Assembly (NCBI GenBank): GCA_964487155.1
Contig: CAZAQB010000032.1
Location: forward strand, 1 to 27,602
Direction: 5' to 3'
DNA from: CAZAQB01 sp964487155
Lineage (GTDB): Bacteria > Pseudomonadota > Gammaproteobacteria > Nitrococcales > Nitrococcaceae
DNA length: 27,602 nt
Part shown: piece after piece, positions 7,267-15,562 of the stretch
How positions within the stretch are numbered: the first letter of the stretch is position 1
Layout of the letters: every line of letters starts with the position of its first letter
Notes under the pieces: model-generated
The model's input: the letters and a program-made list of their open reading frames with translations, nothing else
What the model was told of the DNA's origin: nothing
Databases searched by the model: none
Program-made: the position numbers and the translations under genes

Positions 7267-9629
7267 TCAGAAGGGCAGCGCCAGGTCCGGGCGCACCCCG
7301 TGGATCAGGCTGGCGAAGCGCTGCTGGAGGCGCTCCAGGGCCGCCTGATCAGTGGCCTCGAAGCGCAGCACCAGACAGGGTTCGGTGTTGGACGCCCGGA
7401 CCAGTCCGAAACCGTCCGGCAGATCCACGCGCAGGCCGTCCACGGTGGTGACCCGGCCGTCGTCGAAGTCCGCCTCGGCCAGCAGCCGGTCCATGAGCAG
7501 CGCCGCGTCTCCCTCCGCCATCGGCACGCGCAGTTCGGGGGTGGTCACGTCGTCGGGAAGCTGGCCGAACACCTCGGCGGTGGGCTGTCCTTCCTGGGAC
7601 AGGATCTCCAGCAGCCGCGCGGCGGCGTAGAGCGCATCATCGAAACCGTACCAGCGGTCGGCGAAGCAGATGTGGCCGCTCATCTCGCCCCCCAGCGGGG
7701 CGCCCAGCTCCCGGAGCTTGCGCTTGATCAGGGAATGGCCGGTGCGCCACATCACCGGCACGCCGGCGCACTCGGTGATCACCTCGGCGAGATGCCTGGA
7801 GCACTTCACATCGAACACCACGTCGGCCCCGGGGTGGTGGAGCAGCACGTCCCGGGCGAACAGCATCAGCTGCCGGTCCGGCCAGATGATGTTGCCGGCG
7901 CTGTCCACCACCCCCAGCCGGTCGGCGTCGCCGTCGAAGGCGAGCCCCAGATCGGCCTGCTGCAGGCGCACGTAGCGCACCAGGGCCTCCAGGTTCTCGG
8001 GCACGGAGGGGTCCGGGTGGTGGTTGGGGAAGTGGCCGTCCACCTCGCAGAATAGCTCCTCCACCTCACAGCCCAGGGCGCGGAGCAACTCGGGGGCGAC
8101 CCCACCGGCGACGCCGTTGCCGGCGTCCACCACCACCCGCATGGGCCGGTGGAGGGTGACGTCCTGGGCCACCTGGTCGATATAGTCGGGCACCACGGCC
8201 AGGGAGCGGACGCTGCCCTCGCCCTCCACCAGGTCACCGGATTTCAGCCGCCGGGCCAGGGCGGTGATGGCTTCCTCCGCCAGGGCCTGGCCGTCCAGGA
8301 CAATCTTCAGCCCGTTATACCTGGGCCCGTTATGGCTGCCGGTGAGCATCACACCGGCGCCGGCGCCCAGGAAGTCGCTGGCGAAGTAGAGCACCGGCGT
8401 GGGCGCCAGCCCGATGTCGATGACCTCCCGGCCACTGGCCGTGAGGCCTTCCACCAGAGCCTCGAACAGGTCAGGGCTGGACAGACGCCCGTCCCGGGCC
8501 GCCACCACCTGGCCGAGGCCGCGCTCGGCGGCCTCGCTGCCGATAGCCTGGCCGATGCGGCGCACCACGTCGGCATCCAGTCCCTCGCCCACCACGCCGC
8601 GGATGTCGTAGGCGCGGAAAATGGCCGGGTCCACCTCCGGCTCGCCGGCAGGCGCGGCCGGCGCACGGTGGCGCACCGGGAGGGATTCAAGAGGCAGCTC
8701 GCTCACCTCCAGGCCGCTGCCGATGTCCGCATCCAGCCGCTTGTCCGGCACCGAAGGCGGCGCAGCCGGACTGGACAGGGAAGCCAGGTCCCGGGCGATG
8801 TCCCGGGCCAGGTCGGGAGCCGTCGCCAGTTCGGTGGCGTTCTCCCGCAGGCCGTAGTGGTAGTCCCCCTGCAGGGACCGGTCCGCCAGTTCGTCCAGCA
8901 AGCGGGCGGTGCTGCGGGCGTCCCGGCGCACCGCCCGGGACAGGGCCAGGCTGAGGCCCGCCGCCCCCAGCAGCAGCACGGCGGCCGCCGCGCCCAGCAC
9001 CGCCAGCAGGGCCGAGGTCGGCAGCCAGTCCGAGACGCTGCCCGCCCGCTGGGCACGGAACACCACGCGCCAGGACGTGCCCGCCACCGGCCGCGTGGAC
9101 TGGGGGCCATGGGCCTCGCCCCCCGAGCGGTACACCTGCACGCGCCCGGCGCCCGAGGACTGCTCCAGCACCACCTGGCCGGGGACGGCGATTTCCAGGG
9201 CGCTGCCGAGGAAGTCTGGCGGGTAGCTGGCCACCAGGGTGGCCACCACGCGCCCCCCCTGCTGCACGGGCTGGACGAANNNNNNNNNNNNNNNNNNNNN
9301 NNNNNNNNNNNNNNNNNNNNNNNNNNNNNNNNNNNNNNNNNNNNNNNNNNNNNNNNNNNNNNNNNNNNNNNNNNNNNNNGGGCCACCCGCTCGCCCAGGC
9401 GGGCCTGCAACTCGGCGGCGGCCGCCTCCGTGCTCTGCACGGTCTCCTGCTGCAGGCGGTTGTCCAGGTTCACGTACAGGGCCGCCAGGACCGCCGCCAC
9501 GACCACCAGCGACAACGCCAGCCAGCCGGCGCCATAGACCACCACCGGCGTGCCCGGCTGCCGGGCGCGCCGGCGCCGGCGAGGAGGCGCCTCGGCCAGT
9601 TTGCGGGCGGAGGGGTCGCGGTTGAACAC
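7267..9629 (-). CDS. algC: Membrane-anchored phosphomannomutase/phosphoglucomutase, interrupted by assembly gap
   Basis: Interconverts hexose 6- and 1-phosphates to supply sugar nucleotides for LPS and exopolysaccharides. The catalytic part holds AYDIRGVVGEGLD, the phosphoserine loop LTGSHNGPRYNG (Ser codon 8335-8337), the metal site DGDADRLG, the substrate loop GEMSGH and the C-terminal phosphate site RASNTEPCLV. The N-terminal part is anchored: a basic stretch, one membrane helix (about residues 29-51), an extracytoplasmic region, then a second helix near 8935-9010. This matches the long AlgC form of Pseudomonas relatives. The GTG start at 9629, 14 bases after the dut stop, is preferred. 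The frame running to 9666 gives a low-complexity, non-family N-terminus and only appears continuous because of the 100 N. The two halves are in different frames across the gap as written. Confidence 0.9.
9280..9379. other. Assembly gap (100 N)
   Basis: A run of exactly 100 N inside algC, the conventional placeholder for a gap of unknown size. It falls in the predicted extracytoplasmic part of the protein. The upstream coding piece leaves one base of a codon (250 bases from 9629 to 9380), and the downstream piece starts exactly on a codon at 9279. An intact gene therefore needs a true gap length of 3n+2, which 100 is not. Confidence 0.97.
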
Positions 9630-9643
9630 GGGAGCAGGGCGCC

Positions 9644-10102
9644 TCAGTGCCGTCCGGAGTGGCCAAAGCCGCCGCTGCCCCGGGCGCTGGGCTCGAAGCT
9701 CTCCACCACGTCCAGCTGGGGCCGGGCCACGGGTACGAATACCAGCTGCGCCACCCGTTCGCCGGGCGACACGGTGAAACTCTCGTGCCCCCGGTTCCAG
9801 CAGGAGACCAGCAGCTCGCCCTGATAGTCGGAGTCGATCAGGCCGACCAGGTTGCCCAGCACCACGCCATGCCGGTGGCCAAGCCCCGAGCGCGGGAGCA
9901 CCACGGCGGCGTAGGAGGGATCCTGAATGTAAATGGCCATTCCGGTGGGCAGCAGCTCGCAGGCCCCGGGGTCCAGGGCCAGCGGGGCGCCCAGGCAGGC
10001 CCGCAGGTCGAGACCGGCTGAACCGTCGGTGGCGTAATGGGGCAGCGGGAACTCGGTTCCCAGCCGGCCGTCAAGAATCCGCAGTTTGACCCGGCCCAGC
10101 AT
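9644..10102 (-). CDS. dut: dUTP diphosphatase (dUTPase)
   Basis: Hydrolyses dUTP to dUMP and pyrophosphate, keeping uracil out of DNA and feeding dTMP synthesis. The 152 residues match the usual length of the trimeric enzyme. All five conserved motifs are visible: TDGSAGLDLRA, PRSGLGHRHGVVLGN, GLIDSDYQGEL, GERVAQLVFVPV and the C-terminal RGSGGFGHSGRH that closes over the active site. The ATG at 10102 lies inside the end of coaBC (32-base overlap). It is still the best start, because the first residues (KLRILDGRLGTEFPLP) align with the family N-terminus. The coaBC-dut neighbourhood is conserved in gammaproteobacteria. Confidence 0.97.
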   Translation of the reverse strand: MLGRVKLRILDGRLGTEFPLPHYATDGSAGLDLRACLGAPLALDPGACELLPTGMAIYIQDPSYAAVVLPRSGLGHRHGVVLGNLVGLIDSDYQGELLVSCWNRGHESFTVSPGERVAQLVFVPVARPQLDVVESFEPSARGSGGFGHSGRH

Positions 10103-11288
10103 AGCGTTCGGCGACCAGCTCCAGGAGTCGAGTGGCGAGTTCGGACTTCGGTCCGGCGGGAAGTTCGCGGCCGCCGCCGTCCCAGTACACTTCGAGGGCG
10201 TTGTCCGGGGTATCGAAGCCGCTGCCGGGGCGCCCCACCCAGTTGGCGGCGATCATGTCCAGTCCCTTGCGCCGCAGCTTGTCCCGGGCATGGGATTCCA
10301 GGTTCTCGGTCTCGGCGGCGAACCCCACCACGAAGGGGCGCGGTCTGCGCGCGGCCACGTCCGCGAGGATGTCGGGATTGCGCACCAGCGCCAGGCTCAG
10401 CGCCTCGTCGTGTTTTTTTATCTTCTCCGCGGCGGCGCTGGCGGGCCGGTAGTCGGACACCGCAGCCGTGGCCACAAAGATATCGCAGCCGTCCACCTCC
10501 CGCATCACCGTCTGGTGCATCTGCGCGGCGGTCTCCACATCGATGCGGCGCACACCGGCGGGGGTCGCCTCGGCCGACGGGCCGGCCACCAGGGTGGCTT
10601 CCGCCCCCAGAGCCCGGGCTGCCGCGGCCACGGCAAAGCCCATGCGCCCGGAGCTGCGGTTGCTGATGAAGCGCACCGGATCGATGGGCTCGCGGGTGGG
10701 GCCGGCGGTGATCAGCACCCGGGCGCCATCCAACGGCCCGGTCACCCCCTCTTCAACCAGCAGGGCGACCAGTTCCAGGGGCTCCAGCATGCGCCCGGGC
10801 CCGCTCTCGCGCTCCGCCAGCGCGCCCTCACCGGGGCCCAGCATGCGCACCCCCCGCTCCTGCAGCCGCTGCACATTGGCCCGGGTGGCCGGGTGGGCCC
10901 ACATCACCCGGTTCATGGCCGGCGCCGCAATCACGGGCGCCTCGGTGGCCAGGCACAGGGTGGTGAGCAGATCGTCGGCATGGCCGTGGGCGAGCCGGGC
11001 CAGCAGGTCGGCTGTGGCCGGGGCCAGCAGCACCCGGTCGGCCCAGCGCGCCAGTTCGATGTGCCCCATGCCGGCCTCGGCGGCGGGATCCAGCAGATCA
11101 TGGCGCACCGGGGCACCGGAGACCGCCTGGAAGGTGAGCGGCCGAACGAACTCCATGGCCGCGGCCGTCATCACCACCCGCACCTCAGCCCCGGCATCGC
11201 GCAGCCGCCGCACCAGGTCGGCGGCCTTGTAGGCGGCGATGCCGCCGGCGACTCCCAGAACGATGCGCTGTCCCTGCAGGCCTGCCAT
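10071..11288 (-). CDS. coaBC: Bifunctional phosphopantothenoylcysteine decarboxylase / phosphopantothenate-cysteine ligase
   Basis: Two steps of coenzyme A synthesis: CTP-dependent joining of cysteine to phosphopantothenate (C-terminal CoaB), then FMN-dependent decarboxylation (N-terminal CoaC). The 405 residues are of normal length. CoaC shows the flavin-binding GVAGGIAAYKA (12-22), the active-site His76 in MGHIELARWAD, and PAMNRVMW with Asn126. CoaB shows LITAGPTREPIDPVRFISNRSSG, AAVSDYRP and KIKK. Oddity: where gammaproteobacterial CoaC proteins have an ACGD-like motif with catalytic Cys158 (E. coli numbering), this protein reads LAERESGPGRM, placing Glu159 at that position (codon GAG, 10814-10812). 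The other active-site residues are intact. It is the first gene of the minus-strand operon, divergent from radC. Confidence 0.95.
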   Translation of the reverse strand: MAGLQGQRIVLGVAGGIAAYKAADLVRRLRDAGAEVRVVMTAAAMEFVRPLTFQAVSGAPVRHDLLDPAAEAGMGHIELARWADRVLLAPATADLLARLAHGHADDLLTTLCLATEAPVIAAPAMNRVMWAHPATRANVQRLQERGVRMLGPGEGALAERESGPGRMLEPLELVALLVEEGVTGPLDGARVLITAGPTREPIDPVRFISNRSSGRMGFAVAAAARALGAEATLVAGPSAEATPAGVRRIDVETAAQMHQTVMREVDGCDIFVATAAVSDYRPASAAAEKIKKHDEALSLALVRNPDILADVAARRPRPFVVGFAAETENLESHARDKLRRKGLDMIAANWVGRPGSGFDTPDNALEVYWDGGGRELPAGPKSELATRLLELVAERYAGPGQTADS

Positions 11289-11337
11289 GGGCCTCCCCCG
11301 GCGCTGAATCGGCCCTCAGCCTACCCGAATCGTCGTC

Positions 11338-11352
11338 GCCGGATAAGCCGGC
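11338..11352. repeat. Short palindrome, possible REP remnant
   Basis: GCCGGATAAGCCGGC lies between the divergent coaBC and radC genes. Its first 11 bases equal the start of the reverse complement of the REP-like palindrome at 27576-27600. It may be a decayed copy, or a chance GC-rich palindrome. Confidence 0.25.
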
Positions 11353-11430
11353 CCGCAGGCCCGGGGCTGGCGCGCCCGCCGCGGGTCGCGGATACTGCGG
11401 CCCAGGCGTCAGGACAGGGAGGTCCCCCCA

Positions 11431-12105
11431 ATGGCCATCAGCGACTGGCCGGTCTCCGAACGGCCCCGGGAGAAACTGCTGGCGCGGGGCGCCGCGGGCC
11501 TCTCCGACGCCGAGCTCCTCGCCATCTTCCTGCGCACCGGGCGGCCGGGGCGCAGCGCCGTGGACGTGGCCCGGGACCTGCTGCTGCGCTTCGGCGGCCT
11601 GCGTCCGTTACTTATGGCGCCGCGCCGGGCGTTCTGCGCGGAACCCGGCCTGGGGGACGCCAAATTCGCCCAGCTCCAGGCCGTGCTGGAGATGGCCCGG
11701 CGTCACCTGGAAGAACCCCTGCGCCGGGGGGATGCCCTGGGCTCGCCTGAGGATACCCGGCAGTTCCTCCGCGCCCGGCTGCGGGACTACCCGCACGAGG
11801 TGTTCGCCTGCCTGTTCCTGGACAACCGCCACCGGGTGATCGCCTTCGAGGAGTTGTTCCGGGGCACCATCGACTCCGCCAGCGTGCATCCCCGGGAAGT
11901 GGTCAAGCAGGCCCTGGCCCACAACGCGGCGGCACTGATCCTGGCCCACAACCACCCCTCCGGCGTCGGTGAGCCGAGCCAGGCGGACGAGCGCATCACC
12001 CGCCGCCTGCGCGACGCCCTGGCCCTGGTGGACATCCGCCTGCTGGACCACTTCGTGGTGGGGGACGGCGAGCCCGTGTCCCTGGCCGAGCGCGGCCTCA
12101 TATAG
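11431..12105 (+). CDS. radC: RadC family JAB/MPN-domain protein
   Basis: The family was once linked to DNA repair, but its true role is unsettled. The 224-residue protein has an N-terminal helix-hairpin-helix-like part (about residues 1-100: RPREKLLARG, LSDAELLAIFLRTG). The C-terminal JAB/MPN metalloprotease-like domain carries the complete metal signature AHNHPSGVGEPSQAD, with His173, His175 and Asp186. The start at 11431 is preceded by a purine-rich AGGGAGG about ten bases upstream, a good ribosome site. It is divergent from coaBC, as known for radC-dfp in Pseudomonas. Confidence 0.94.
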   Translation: MAISDWPVSERPREKLLARGAAGLSDAELLAIFLRTGRPGRSAVDVARDLLLRFGGLRPLLMAPRRAFCAEPGLGDAKFAQLQAVLEMARRHLEEPLRRGDALGSPEDTRQFLRARLRDYPHEVFACLFLDNRHRVIAFEELFRGTIDSASVHPREVVKQALAHNAAALILAHNHPSGVGEPSQADERITRRLRDALALVDIRLLDHFVVGDGEPVSLAERGLI

Positions 12106-12169
12106 AGGTGTGCGCACCGCCGCTCCCATGGCAGTCTGGGAGCTACCGACTCAATGCGAGGAAACGCCA

Positions 12170-12412
12170 GTGCGCAGCTTCACCGACTCGGACGGAAGCG
12201 GCTGGGACGCGGACTTGCAGTTCGGCTCCTATGGCCTCCACGTGGTGATCTTCGGCCGCCGCGACGGCGGCGAACTGCGCAAGGCGGCCCTGCCGGCACC
12301 CACCCGGCTGGAAGCGGAACAGGCACTCGCGGCGCTCGATGAAGCCGGATTACGGGAACTGCTCGCCGCTGCGGTGGCCCTGGACCAGGACCTCTCCCAG
12401 CCCTGGGCCTGA
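12170..12412 (+). CDS. Small hypothetical protein downstream of radC
   Basis: An 80-residue acidic protein beginning MRSFTDSDGSGWDADLQFG, followed by a strand-rich stretch (SYGLHVVIFGRR) and an Ala/Leu/Glu helix (about residues 45-75). I do not recognise a named domain. I have a memory of similar short 'FTD.DG..W' proteins in related bacteria but cannot prove it. The GTG at 12170 is chosen because GAGGAAA stands 6-12 bases before it. An upstream in-frame ATG at 12128 would add 14 residues and has a poorer ribosome site. It lies 64 bases after radC on the same strand and may be co-transcribed. Confidence 0.6.
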   Translation: MRSFTDSDGSGWDADLQFGSYGLHVVIFGRRDGGELRKAALPAPTRLEAEQALAALDEAGLRELLAAAVALDQDLSQPWA

Positions 12413-12515
12413 CATTGTCGGCCGGTACGGGCATTGCGACGGTAATGGGCCTCAGAGGGACCGGAGTGGGACGCTCGCAGCACTGCGAGTTCCTGTGGCG
12501 CAGCCTGCCGGCCCG

Positions 12516-12545
12516 AAAAAAGATGCCCCGGTGGGGGACCGGGGC
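12516..12545 (-). terminator. Intrinsic terminator, minus strand
   Basis: A perfect 8-bp stem (GCCCCGGT 12525-12532 with ACCGGGGC 12538-12545), a five-base loop, and on the minus strand a run of six T three bases after the stem (A-run 12516-12521 on plus). It is 240 bases beyond the rpoH stop and is the only clear terminator there. It ends either a long rpoH 3' UTR or a separate small RNA. The plus side of the stem has no T run. Bases 12413-12515 hold nothing else I can identify. Confidence 0.8.
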
Positions 12546-12612
12546 AATACCACTTGGGGTGGGGCACTACTTGGGGGAGAGATCACGAGCCTGAAACGAT
12601 TCCAAACTCGTT
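12516..12612 (-). ncRNA. Candidate C-rich small RNA downstream of rpoH
   Basis: About 97 nt between a promoter-like pair (12619-12647) and the intrinsic terminator. In minus-strand order it shows a 5-bp stem ACGAG/CTCGT (12607-12611 with 12585-12589), C-rich single-stranded stretches (CTCTCCCCC, CCCCACCCC), a small CCAC/GTGG hairpin, then the terminator stem. No open reading frame of note. C-rich loops are a usual trait of trans-acting bacterial sRNAs that pair with ribosome binding sites. Alternatively this is just the end of the rpoH 3' UTR. Between it and the rpoH stop (12648-12785) I see only short GC-rich inverted repeats without T runs. Confidence 0.35.
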
Positions 12613-12618
12613 ACAAGT

Positions 12619-12647
12619 ATCCTAAAAGCATCTTTCAGCCGGCGCAA
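12619..12647 (-). promoter_or_regulatory. Possible sigma-70-type promoter for the candidate small RNA
   Basis: On the minus strand TTGCGC (12647-12642) and TAGGAT (12624-12619) are separated by exactly 17 bases. The -10 box matches four of six consensus bases and the -35 box three of six. The local AT content is higher than around it. A transcript would start near 12612. Confidence 0.35.
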
Positions 12648-12785
12648 GCCCCGCCAGGCCGGAAATTACTGATGGCACGAACGGCGGATGTCGGGGCTCT
12701 TCGGGGGCCGGCGACCCAGAGACGCGTCACGCCTGGCGGCACCGGCGCAGCCCCTCATGGGGGCCGCGAGCCGCTCCAGAGCGCG

Positions 12786-13658
<873 letters not shown>

Positions 13659-13774
13659 CGCTTCCTCTGGTTGCCTCCCGATTGCCTGCGCCAATTGCTC
13701 GCATGTATCTGACTGCGAACGCCCCGCGTGTGTTCCCCGGCACTCGCCGCACGAGGCACATCGCATCTCCGCGC

Positions 13775-13805
13775 AGTATATGATGCCGCCTCGGGGCAGC
13801 TTCAA
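13775..13805 (-). promoter_or_regulatory. Possible rpoH promoter
   Basis: On the minus strand TTGAAG (13805-13800) and TATACT (13780-13775) lie 19 bases apart, slightly wide for sigma-70; the overlapping CATATA gives 17. It is about 120 bases upstream of the rpoH start, in the only AT-containing patch of the ftsX-rpoH gap. TTGAAG also resembles a sigma-32 -35 box, but no CCCCAT-like -10 is seen at the right distance. Confidence 0.35.
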
Positions 13806-13935
13806 CCCCGCAAGCCCGGCGGCACAACACCGAGGGCGCCGGGCCACCCCGCCCGCAGCCAGCCCGTAAGCTCATACCCTCACGCCGCTGGACAACCCGT
13901 CCGTCCGCGATCTGCCCGGCAGGTGCTGTCGTCTG

Positions 13936-14886
13936 CTAACGCGGCTCTATGGCCGCCAGGTGGCGGGCCACCGCCACCCACGAACCCAACAGCCCGAGGA
14001 GGGCGCCGCAGCCGGCCAGCAGCAGGCCACCGGGCAGGCCCAGGCCCTCGATGCGGAAGCCGCCGCCGTAGAGCGCCGACAGATCTTGGGCCGGGTTGCT
14101 GAGCAGCCCCCGTCCCGTCTCCACCAGCACCCAGGCCAGCACGCCCCCGGCGAGGCCATAGAGCAACCCGGAGTAGAGAAAGGGACGCCGCACGAACGCA
14201 TCCGTGGCGCCGATCAGCTTGGCGATAACGATCTCGTCGCGGCGGTTCTCGATGTCCAGCCGGATGGTGTTGCCCACCACCAGGATCACCGCCATGGCGA
14301 GCAGCGCGGTGACCACCCAGGCGGCACGCTCCAGCAGCGCCATGAAGGCTTGCAGGCGGCGCACCCACTCGCGGTCCAGGCGCACGCGCTCGACGCCGGG
14401 CCGAGCCTGCACGGCGGCCAGCAGCGCGTCCAGCTCGGCGCCGGCCAGGCCCGGCGGCGGCTCGGCCACCACCACCGGGGGCAGCGGGTTGTGCTCCAGC
14501 AGGTCCAGCACGTCGTCCAGTCCGGACAGGGCGCGGAACTCGGCCAGGGCCTGTTCCGGGGTCATGGTCTGGATCCGCTCCACGTCAGGCCGGGCGAGCA
14601 GATCCCCGGCCACCTGCTGCAGCATCGCCGGGGTGGCGTCCTGCTCCAGGAAGACGGACACCCGGGTCTGGCCCTGCAGGCCGCCGCTCAGCCGGGCCAC
14701 GTTGTCCAGCAGCAGCAGGAAGCCCGCCGGCAGGGCCAGTGCGATGCCGATCACCGCGGCGGTCATCAGGCTGGGTCCCAGGGAGCGGCGCAGCCGGTGC
14801 ACCGAGCCGCCCAGCGCGGCCCGGTGGTGGTCGGCCCAGGCACCCAGCCGGCGCCGGGAGCGTTGACTGCGAGGGGATTGCGACAC
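13936..14886 (-). CDS. ftsX: Cell division protein FtsX
   Basis: Membrane subunit of the FtsEX ABC-type complex, which in gammaproteobacteria activates septal peptidoglycan hydrolases through EnvC. The 316 residues show the family plan: a basic cytoplasmic N-terminus (RSQRSRRR), membrane helix 1 (about 40-61), a periplasmic domain (about 65-185), then three helices (about 188-206, 236-256, 284-307). The cytoplasmic loop IRLDIENRRDEIVIAKLIGAT is the FtsX signature that contacts the ATPase. The GTG start at 14886 is one base after the ftsE stop, so the two are tightly coupled. Confidence 0.95.
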   Translation of the reverse strand: MSQSPRSQRSRRRLGAWADHHRAALGGSVHRLRRSLGPSLMTAAVIGIALALPAGFLLLLDNVARLSGGLQGQTRVSVFLEQDATPAMLQQVAGDLLARPDVERIQTMTPEQALAEFRALSGLDDVLDLLEHNPLPPVVVAEPPPGLAGAELDALLAAVQARPGVERVRLDREWVRRLQAFMALLERAAWVVTALLAMAVILVVGNTIRLDIENRRDEIVIAKLIGATDAFVRRPFLYSGLLYGLAGGVLAWVLVETGRGLLSNPAQDLSALYGGGFRIEGLGLPGGLLLAGCGALLGLLGSWVAVARHLAAIEPR

Positions 14887-14887
14887 G

Positions 14888-15562
14888 TCAGTGCGTGCGC
14901 GCCGGGGTATCGTCCACCACCGCGCCCTCGGCGAGGGTGATGCGGCGAGTGCCCAAGCGGCGTATCAGCTCCAGGTCGTGACTGGCGATGATCACAGTTA
15001 CGCCGACGGCGTTGAACTGGCGGAACAGGCCCATGATCTCCTCGGACAGGGCCGGGTCCAGGTTGCCGGTGGGCTCGTCGGCCAGCAGCACTGGCGGCCG
15101 GGTGACCACGGCCCGGGCGATGCCCACCCGCTGCTGCTCGCCCCCGGACAGGGTTACCGGGTCGGACCGCTCCCGGCCCAGCAGGCCCACCTTGTCCAGG
15201 GCGGCCCGCACACGGCGGCCCTGCTCCCGGCTGGAGAGCCCGGCAATCACCAGCGGCAGGGCCACGTTGTCGTAGACGCTGCGGTCGTAGAGCAGCCGGT
15301 GGTCCTGGAAGATCACGCCGATACTGCGCCGCAACAGAGGCACCCGCCGCCGGGGCAGGCGGCCCACGTTGACGCCGTCCACCACCACCTGACCGCGGGT
15401 GGGCAGGTCCAGCCGCGGGATGAGCTTCAACAGCGTGCTCTTGCCGGCGCCGGAGTGGCCGGTGATGAACACCATCTCGCCCCGGCCGATGTGCAGGTCC
15501 ACGCCGCGCAGCGCCTCGTTGCCACCCGGGTAGCGGCGGCTGACGCCGTCCAGGCGGATCAT
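14888..15562 (-). CDS. ftsE: Cell division ATP-binding protein FtsE
   Basis: ATPase partner of FtsX at the division septum. The 224 residues are a complete ABC ATPase: Walker A GHSGAGKS (35-42), Q-loop FQDHRLLYDRSVYDNVALPL (85-104, FtsE-like), signature LSGGEQQR (138-145), Walker B VLLADEP (158-164), and switch histidine in ASHD near 193-196. Its ATG overlaps the ftsY stop by four bases and its stop is one base before ftsX, giving a compact ftsY-ftsE-ftsX operon. Confidence 0.96.
   Translation of the reverse strand: MIRLDGVSRRYPGGNEALRGVDLHIGRGEMVFITGHSGAGKSTLLKLIPRLDLPTRGQVVVDGVNVGRLPRRRVPLLRRSIGVIFQDHRLLYDRSVYDNVALPLVIAGLSSREQGRRVRAALDKVGLLGRERSDPVTLSGGEQQRVGIARAVVTRPPVLLADEPTGNLDPALSEEIMGLFRQFNAVGVTVIIASHDLELIRRLGTRRITLAEGAVVDDTPARTH

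Noticed and set aside
7267..9666. One continuous 799-residue frame for algC through the N run
   Set aside because: Its N-terminal part is low-complexity Gly/Arg/Pro sequence from the wrong frame; the frame starting at 9629 gives a proper membrane anchor. The 100 N only appear to connect them.
12546..12785. tRNA or other known RNA gene behind rpoH
   Set aside because: No cloverleaf or T-loop signature could be found on either strand.
13659..13847. 63-codon upstream extension of rpoH
   Set aside because: Cys-rich and unlike any sigma factor; the internal ATG at 13658 has a good ribosome site and the usual RpoH start.
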